From the NCBI RefSeq assembly GCF_002078175.1, contig NZ_MWFK01000001.1, forward strand, positions 3,162,001 through 3,226,000: a stretch of 64,000 nt of DNA, given 5' to 3'. A program made the translations under genes and the position numbers. This stretch comes from Streptomyces sp. M41(2017) (GTDB lineage: Bacteria; Actinomycetota; Actinomycetes; Streptomycetales; Streptomycetaceae). Under the pieces are notes generated by a model. That model was not told the origin of the DNA, made no database searches, and saw only the letters and a program-made list of their open reading frames with translations. Each line of letters begins with the position of its first letter. The stretch's first letter is position 1. Of the stretch, positions 59,630 to 64,000 are shown piece after piece.

Positions 59630-60024
59630 GTCACGAGGGGACGCTCGTCCTCGACAGCGAGGGACTCTCGAAGCTGCTCGCTGACGACGAGCAGGTGGTG
59701 GCTCTGATCGCCGAGGCGCGCTCGCGCGGCATGGAGGTCGTGATCAGTGCGCTCACCATCATCGAAGCTGTCCACGCCCGTACTAACAGGTCCCGCCTGA
59801 ACTGGGTGCTTTCCGGGCTGCGGGTCGTCCCCGTCGGCGACGAGGAGGCGAGGGCTGCCTCGAAGTTGCTGATGAATGCCGGGTTGCACGGGCACAAGTA
59901 CGCGATCGATGCGGCCGTCGCCGAGGCCGCGCTGCGACAGCACCGCCCCGTGGTCATGCTGACTTCCGATATTGACGACATGGCCAAGCTGTGCGGCGAG
60001 CGGGTCCGGCTCGTGGCGGCGTGA
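59611..60024 (+). CDS. PIN-domain (VapC-like) toxin
   Basis: 137 residues from GTG 59611, AGGAGG 4 bases upstream. PIN residues: D in LVLDSEGL, E in SALTIIEAVH, D in YAIDAAVAEAAL and D in MLTSDIDDM. It should cleave RNA and be neutralised by the antitoxin. Confidence 0.88.
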   Translation: MARRRLSHEGTLVLDSEGLSKLLADDEQVVALIAEARSRGMEVVISALTIIEAVHARTNRSRLNWVLSGLRVVPVGDEEARAASKLLMNAGLHGHKYAIDAAVAEAALRQHRPVVMLTSDIDDMAKLCGERVRLVAA

Positions 60025-60040
60025 TGTCCCTTGGTCCGGC

Positions 60041-60646
60041 TCAGTAGGAGCGGGGTCCGTAGGGGCTCCAGTGGCCGAGTAAGGGCTTGAGGTCGTCGCC
60101 GCTGGGTTTCGGCGGCGTGGGCAGTTTCGGCGCTGAGACCGATTCGGTGAGGATGTGGAGATGCGCGTCCGTGAACGCCAGCCACGCCTCGACCTCGGTC
60201 CGCTCCTGCCCGGGCGGAAGTGATGTGGCATGGACGCCTACTGCTGCGACGTATTCGGTCAGGCGCCTGGCCTGGTACCAGGTGTCTGCCTGTTCTCCGA
60301 GGTGTTTGACGCGGTAGGCATGGGCGTAGGCGGCGTGGGCTTCCTGCATGGCGGCTTCCCAGCGCTTTCGCTCGACCTCTCGGGCTTTCTGGTCCGCGAG
60401 GCGTTTGCGCTCCGCGGCTTCGCCACGGAGGCCGACCTCCTGCACGATCTCGGCGAGTTGCTCTTCCAGAGACCGGTCGGGGAGATCCGCCCATTCGCTT
60501 GCACGGTGCGGGCTGCCGCCGCGGAGTATGAAGCGTAGGCGGCTTGAGGGGGTGTAGTCGAAGCGGCGGTGATGGAGAAGCGCGGGCTTCACGAGGACAA
60601 GAGTGTTGTCCTCGGTGAACAGGTCGCAGATCTGGCCTCGATCCAC
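60041..60646 (-). CDS. Hypothetical protein with TTA codon, start uncertain
   Basis: About 201 residues from GTG 60646; the frame stays open further upstream, so the true start or a broken N-terminus is unclear. The middle is a charged coiled coil (ERKRLADQKAREVERKRW). It has a TTA codon at complement 60080-60082. I do not recognise the family. It converges on the toxin gene. Confidence 0.5.
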   Translation of the reverse strand: MDRGQICDLFTEDNTLVLVKPALLHHRRFDYTPSSRLRFILRGGSPHRASEWADLPDRSLEEQLAEIVQEVGLRGEAAERKRLADQKAREVERKRWEAAMQEAHAAYAHAYRVKHLGEQADTWYQARRLTEYVAAVGVHATSLPPGQERTEVEAWLAFTDAHLHILTESVSAPKLPTPPKPSGDDLKPLLGHWSPYGPRSY

Positions 60647-60908
60647 TTCATGGCGGATTCCTTGGACAGGGCTTCGAGGGAAGCGGTGCGCGGGGCGAGT
60701 GCGGTCCTTGCGGCGAGCGTGTCGCGGAACAGTTCGACGGGGGACAGGGGACGGGGAGCGGGGAATGGCGAGTGCGGAACGGAGGTGGCGGGCCGCCGGG
60801 GAATGGGTGTGCGGGGCCCGTCGCTGCGGGCGGTGACGAGCTGTGGCTGCCGCCGTTCAGGAGCCTCGCGCCGACGCCAATCGCGCTTTGCATCAGCGGC
60901 ATACGATG

Positions 60909-60923
60909 TTGCGCATGACGCAA
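60909..60923. promoter_or_regulatory. Operator-like inverted repeat at the XRE start
   Basis: TTGCG-CATGA-CGCAA covers the ATG at 60915. A TACGAT -10 at 60902-60907 lies 7 bases before the ATG, so the mRNA is probably leaderless and would be self-repressed. Confidence 0.6.
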
Positions 60924-61541
60924 AGTGATGGCGAGCTGGACAGCCTCGTGCGCAAGCGGATCCGTGCCCTGCGGGTGGCGCAGGGCTGGTCGCTGAAGGA
61001 GCTGGCCTCGCGCGCCCGGCTCAGTCAGTCCACGCTCAGCCGTATCGAGAACGGGCAACGGCGCCTGGCGCTGGACAGCCTCGTGACGCTGGCCCGCGCG
61101 CTCGACACCACCCTGGACCAGCTGGTCGAGACGGCCTCGGACGACGTGGTCGTCAGTCCCATGATCGACGCCGCCCACGGGCTGATGCGCTGGCCCGTCA
61201 AGGGCGACCCCGGCATGAGCGTCGTACGGCAGCGCATGACCGAGCCGCCGCCGGACAACCCCGCCCGTATGCGGGCGCATCCCGGCCGCGAATGGCTCGT
61301 CGTCCTGTCCGGCACCGCGATCCTGATGCTGGGCCACCGGCGCTTTCGCGTGGAGACCAACCAGGCCGCGGAGTTCCCCACGATGCTGCCGCACGCCATC
61401 GGGGCCGAAGGCGGGCCGTGCGAGATTCTCGGCATCTTCGACCGCGACGCCCGCCGCGGCCACCAGCGTCCTGACGGCGGTGCCGACGCCGGTGCCGACG
61501 CGGGTTCCGGTGCCCGTGACGGTGACGGTCCCCGCGCCTGA
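60915..61541 (+). CDS. XRE-family regulator with cupin domain
   Basis: 208 residues from ATG 60915 (leaderless) or ATG 60906. XRE HTH at about 8-62 (VRKRIRALRVAQGWSLKELASRARLSQSTLSRIENG is its core). A cupin follows (AHPGREWLVVLSGTAILMLGHRRF, AAEFPTMLPHAIGAEGGP). The C-terminal tail is Gly/Asp-rich. It would sense a small ligand or metal in the cupin. It sits in front of the methyltransferase on the same strand. Confidence 0.9.
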   Translation: MTQSDGELDSLVRKRIRALRVAQGWSLKELASRARLSQSTLSRIENGQRRLALDSLVTLARALDTTLDQLVETASDDVVVSPMIDAAHGLMRWPVKGDPGMSVVRQRMTEPPPDNPARMRAHPGREWLVVLSGTAILMLGHRRFRVETNQAAEFPTMLPHAIGAEGGPCEILGIFDRDARRGHQRPDGGADAGADAGSGARDGDGPRA

Positions 61542-61594
61542 GGGATCGCGGTACTGGCTGTCTTGCGTGTGCGGCCCTCCGATTCGCGACTTTG

Positions 61595-61609
61595 TTGCGG
61601 AAACGGCAA
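61595..61609. promoter_or_regulatory. Second TTGCG-type inverted repeat upstream of the methyltransferase
   Basis: TTGCG-GAAAC-GGCAA is close to the operator at the XRE start. It is 41 bases upstream of the methyltransferase ATG. Confidence 0.5.
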
Positions 61610-61650
61610 GGACTCGTGCCATGCGCGCATGTCCGCCCTAGCGTGGGGGC

Positions 61651-62616
61651 ATGGCTCACGCACACCCGCACCCCCACTCGTCCGGTCATGACAGCCACGA
61701 CGGCCACGACAACTCCGGGGCCCCCGGCGGCTCCGGCGGCCAGGACCGTCATCGCCACCAGGGCGGTCACTCCCACTCCGGCGCCCACGCGCACTCCGGC
61801 GACACCCTCGACGGCCAGGCGGAGATCCTCGACCTCGACGCGGAAGTCCTCGCCGAGCACCTCGCCTCCGTCACGTCATGGCTGCCGACCGGGACGTCAC
61901 CGCGCCGGATCGTGGACCTGGGCTGCGGGACGGGAGCGGGCACCTTCGCCCTCCTCGACCGGTTCCCCGAGGCGGACGTGACCGCCGTCGACTTCTCCGC
62001 CGCGCACCTCCAGCGGCTGCGGGAGAAGGCGTGCGCCCGGGGCGTGGACGGGCGGATCCGTACCGTGCAGGCCGACCTCGACACCACCGTCTGGCCCGAC
62101 CTCGGCACACCCGACCTGGTGTGGGCGTCGGCCTCGATGCACCACATGGCCGACCCGGACCGGGCGCTGCGCGCGGTGCGCGACGCCCTCGCGCCCGGCG
62201 GACTGTTCGTGGTCCTGGAACTGGCCGGCTTCCCCCGCTTCCTGCCCGAGAACGCCCCGGAGGAGAGGCCCGGCCTGGAGGAGCGCTGTCACGCCGCGAG
62301 CGAGCGGTGCCACGCCGAGCACGTGCCCCACCGTGGCGCCGACTGGGGCCCGAAGCTCACCGCCGCCGGATTCACCGTCGAGGCCGAACGTGCCCTCACC
62401 GTGCACATCGAGGGCTCGCGTGACGCGGCGGTCGGCGCCTACGCCCTGGAGAGTCTGCGGCGCCTGCGCGGCACGGTCGCCGACGGGCTTCCGGCCGAGG
62501 ACCTCGCCGCGCTGGACCGGCTGCTCGACACCGACGGCCCGCACAGCATCCTGCGCCGCGACGACCTGGAGGTGCGCACCGAACGCACGGTCTGGGCCGC
62601 GCGCCGGGGCGCCTGA
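61651..62616 (+). CDS. SAM-dependent methyltransferase with His-rich N-terminus
   Basis: 321 residues. Residues 1-50 are His/Gly/Ser/Asp-rich (AHAHPHPHSSGHDSHDGHD). Class I methyltransferase motifs: RRIVDLGCGTGAGTFALL, VTAVDFSAAHLQRL, DLVWASASMHHM, LAPGGLFVVLEL. A TAGCGT -10 lies 6 bases before ATG 61651, so it may be leaderless. The His-rich part could bind metals; substrate unknown. Confidence 0.88.
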   Translation: MAHAHPHPHSSGHDSHDGHDNSGAPGGSGGQDRHRHQGGHSHSGAHAHSGDTLDGQAEILDLDAEVLAEHLASVTSWLPTGTSPRRIVDLGCGTGAGTFALLDRFPEADVTAVDFSAAHLQRLREKACARGVDGRIRTVQADLDTTVWPDLGTPDLVWASASMHHMADPDRALRAVRDALAPGGLFVVLELAGFPRFLPENAPEERPGLEERCHAASERCHAEHVPHRGADWGPKLTAAGFTVEAERALTVHIEGSRDAAVGAYALESLRRLRGTVADGLPAEDLAALDRLLDTDGPHSILRRDDLEVRTERTVWAARRGA

Positions 62617-62644
62617 CGGCCCCCGCGGGGCGGTACGGAGGGAC

Positions 62645-62905
62645 TCAGGCGGCGGACGTCCAGCCGGCGGGGTCGGCGGTGCTGGCGTCCCGGTCGCGCC
62701 GCGACCGCCGCTTCTCCGCGGCCCGCGCGAGCGCCCACGCGGCGCCGGTGAGCGGCAGGGCCGCCCACAGGGCGTAGAGCGCCGTGCGGTGGGTGTGCGC
62801 GCCGAGCACGGTGAAGGCGGCCGCGGACGCCATCGCTAGGGCGAGGTGCAGGCACAGGAGGCGGCCGAGGAGACGGGCGATCGTGGTGGCTGTGTGGGCG
62901 GTCAC
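62645..62905 (-). CDS. Small membrane protein
   Basis: 86 residues from GTG 62905, AGGAG 6 bases upstream. Two hydrophobic helices (about 10-35 and 42-62) and a charged C-terminus. I do not recognise a family. Confidence 0.7.
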   Translation of the reverse strand: MTAHTATTIARLLGRLLCLHLALAMASAAAFTVLGAHTHRTALYALWAALPLTGAAWALARAAEKRRSRRDRDASTADPAGWTSAA

Positions 62906-63465
62906 CGTGAACTCCTGGCAGTCGGGCCGACCGTGGAGGCGGTCGTACGGGTGGTGCCGGACAGGAGTGGGGGGACGTCGTACGGGTGGTGGTGCGCGGG
63001 GGTGCGATCAGGATGCCCCTGCCGCCCACGGGGACGTCTGCATGATGCAGCCATTCCTGAAATCTCCCCGAAACGGGGCGAGTTGACACTCGAATCGGAA
63101 CGGATCGGGACGGAATCGGATCTTCCGTTGGTTCGGACCTGGCGGGAAAGAGACGATCACGGCCGAAGACGACCCCTGCCCGACCGGAGGCTGCCCCTCT
63201 TGCGACACATCCCGGTCGGTCGGGTGTGGTGTCACGGCGAGGAGTTCCGGGCCTGCTGCCGGTGCCGGTACTGCTGTCGGTGTCGGTGTCGGTGTTTGGG
63301 CTCGGGCGGCGGGCAGACGGAGGGCACGGCTTCGTCGGTCGCGCCGCGGTCGTCCGTGGCTCGCCCGGGAACGGTGGCTCGCCCGGGACCGGTGTCAGCG
63401 GTGCGTGGAAAGATGCGCGCATCGGACGGCGGACGGCGCGCGACGGGCGGCACGTGAGGGGTGTC
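62906..63465. other. Intergenic region with short repeats
   Basis: 560 bases without a convincing gene. It contains TTGACA near 63083, three TGTCGG copies at 63274-63291 and two 15-base copies of GTGGCTCGCCCGGGA at 63356 and 63374. No clear -10 is found. Confidence 0.45.
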
Positions 63466-64000
63466 ATGGCGGGTACGGAGGAGGCGGTGAGCGGGCGGGG
63501 TGCCGGCGGGCAGGTGCCCGTGGCGCAACCGCCCGTCGGGCGGCAGGCGCGGGTTCTGCTGGCGGAGGCCACGCGGCTGCACGAGGCCGCCCGCACGGTG
63601 CTCGCCGACCACACCCGCGCCGTCGAGGCGGTCCGCTCGGCCCTCACCCCGCTCCGGGACGAACTCGTCGCCCGGGAGCTGGAGTCCATCCCCGTCTCCC
63701 GGCTGAAAGACGTCACCGAGGGCCGGCTGCGGCTCGCGGCCGTCGAGGCCGCCGGACTCGCCTCGGTGCGCGCCGTGCACGAGGCGAGCCGCTACGAGCT
63801 GCGGCAGATCCCGGGCGTCGGCGCCCAGACAGCCGACCAGGCGCTCGCGGCGGCCCGGCAGATCGCGCGCGCCGTCGGGGAGACCGTCTCCGTACGGATC
63901 GACGTCGACCATCCCGAACCCCGGACCACCGCCCTCGTCGTCGCGCTGCGCCGGCTCGTCGAGGCCGGACCCGAACTGCGGCGGGCCGTGGACGCCGCCC
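63466..64000 (+). CDS. Helix-hairpin-helix protein, N-terminal part only (3' truncated)
   Basis: 178 residues from ATG 63466, GAGGGGT upstream; the frame is open to the window end. After a helical region (VLADHTRAVEAVRSAL, LRDELVARELESIPVSRL) there is a helix-hairpin-helix motif (VEAAGLASVRAVHEA ... LRQIPGVGAQTADQALAAA). It is probably the start of a larger DNA-processing protein, possibly a helicase, inferred from the combination. Confidence 0.72.
   Translation, partial: MAGTEEAVSGRGAGGQVPVAQPPVGRQARVLLAEATRLHEAARTVLADHTRAVEAVRSALTPLRDELVARELESIPVSRLKDVTEGRLRLAAVEAAGLASVRAVHEASRYELRQIPGVGAQTADQALAAARQIARAVGETVSVRIDVDHPEPRTTALVVALRRLVEAGPELRRAVDAA

Noticed and set aside
63274..63388. CRISPR-like array
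   Set aside because: Only short low-copy repeats without spacers of constant length.

Overview
The window is about 70% G+C with strong third-position GC bias, many GTG starts, a handful of rare TTA leucine codons, WhiB, conservon-like and DUF1707 proteins. All of this points to a Streptomyces chromosome. From memory, the order ahpD-ahpC/oxyR, class A PBP, two fumarases, WhiB, glpX, xseBA, ispH, ppgK, ychF matches the conserved core of the S. coelicolor chromosome. I see no tRNA, rRNA, CRISPR array or intact insertion sequence.

Layout. 1-8.4 kb: the end of a GntP permease, an acidic protein of unknown function, a secreted M14 zinc carboxypeptidase, an Nramp-like transporter, a SigE-type ECF sigma factor with a membrane-anchored partner, and a modular GH18 chitinase with a DasR-type operator. 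8.7-20.4 kb: a Tad/Flp pilus locus with a Zn-ribbon-like protein, CpaB, a CpaE ATPase fused to a TadE pseudopilin, a second TadE, CpaF, TadB, TadC, a histidine kinase and response regulator, a Flp pilin, a TadG-like protein, a lipoprotein and a secreted OmpA-like protein. 20.4-28.7 kb: an LLM oxidoreductase, a methyltransferase, DUF192, a strong isolated terminator, a cis-prenyltransferase, PIN-PhoH, a secreted transglycosylase and an AI-2E permease.

28.8-33.5 kb: the OxyR peroxide regulon (ahpD, ahpC and divergent oxyR, with a well-spaced OxyR site) and a DUF4388/roadblock trio. 33.5-44.5 kb: a PadR-controlled ABC exporter, an SPFH protein with a small RHH-like partner, a class A penicillin-binding protein, a SpoIIE/GAF/HATPase phosphatase and DUF402. 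44.6-59.1 kb: conserved housekeeping genes (class II and class I fumarases, DUF1707, WhiB, GlpX, DUF4245, nitroreductase, exonuclease VII, APC permease, IspH, polyphosphate glucokinase, DUF6542, YchF).

59.1-64 kb: an accessory-looking stretch with a direct-repeat cluster, an antitoxin/PIN-toxin pair, an unrecognised gene with a TTA codon, an XRE-cupin regulator, a His-rich-leader methyltransferase, a small membrane protein and the start of a helix-hairpin-helix protein.

Themes. The Tad genes are tightly coupled and presumably build a Flp pilus. Each of its three pilin-like domains carries a G|xxxxE(F/Y) prepilin peptidase site, and one lies inside the ATPase fusion, so that protein may be cleaved after synthesis. 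Four genes carry TTA codons and are candidate bldA targets. Several operators can be read directly from the sequence (DasR, OxyR, PadR, a MarR-like site, a GTGATATCAC palindrome and a TTGCG-N5 pair). Convergent gene pairs are mostly separated by long perfect hairpins.
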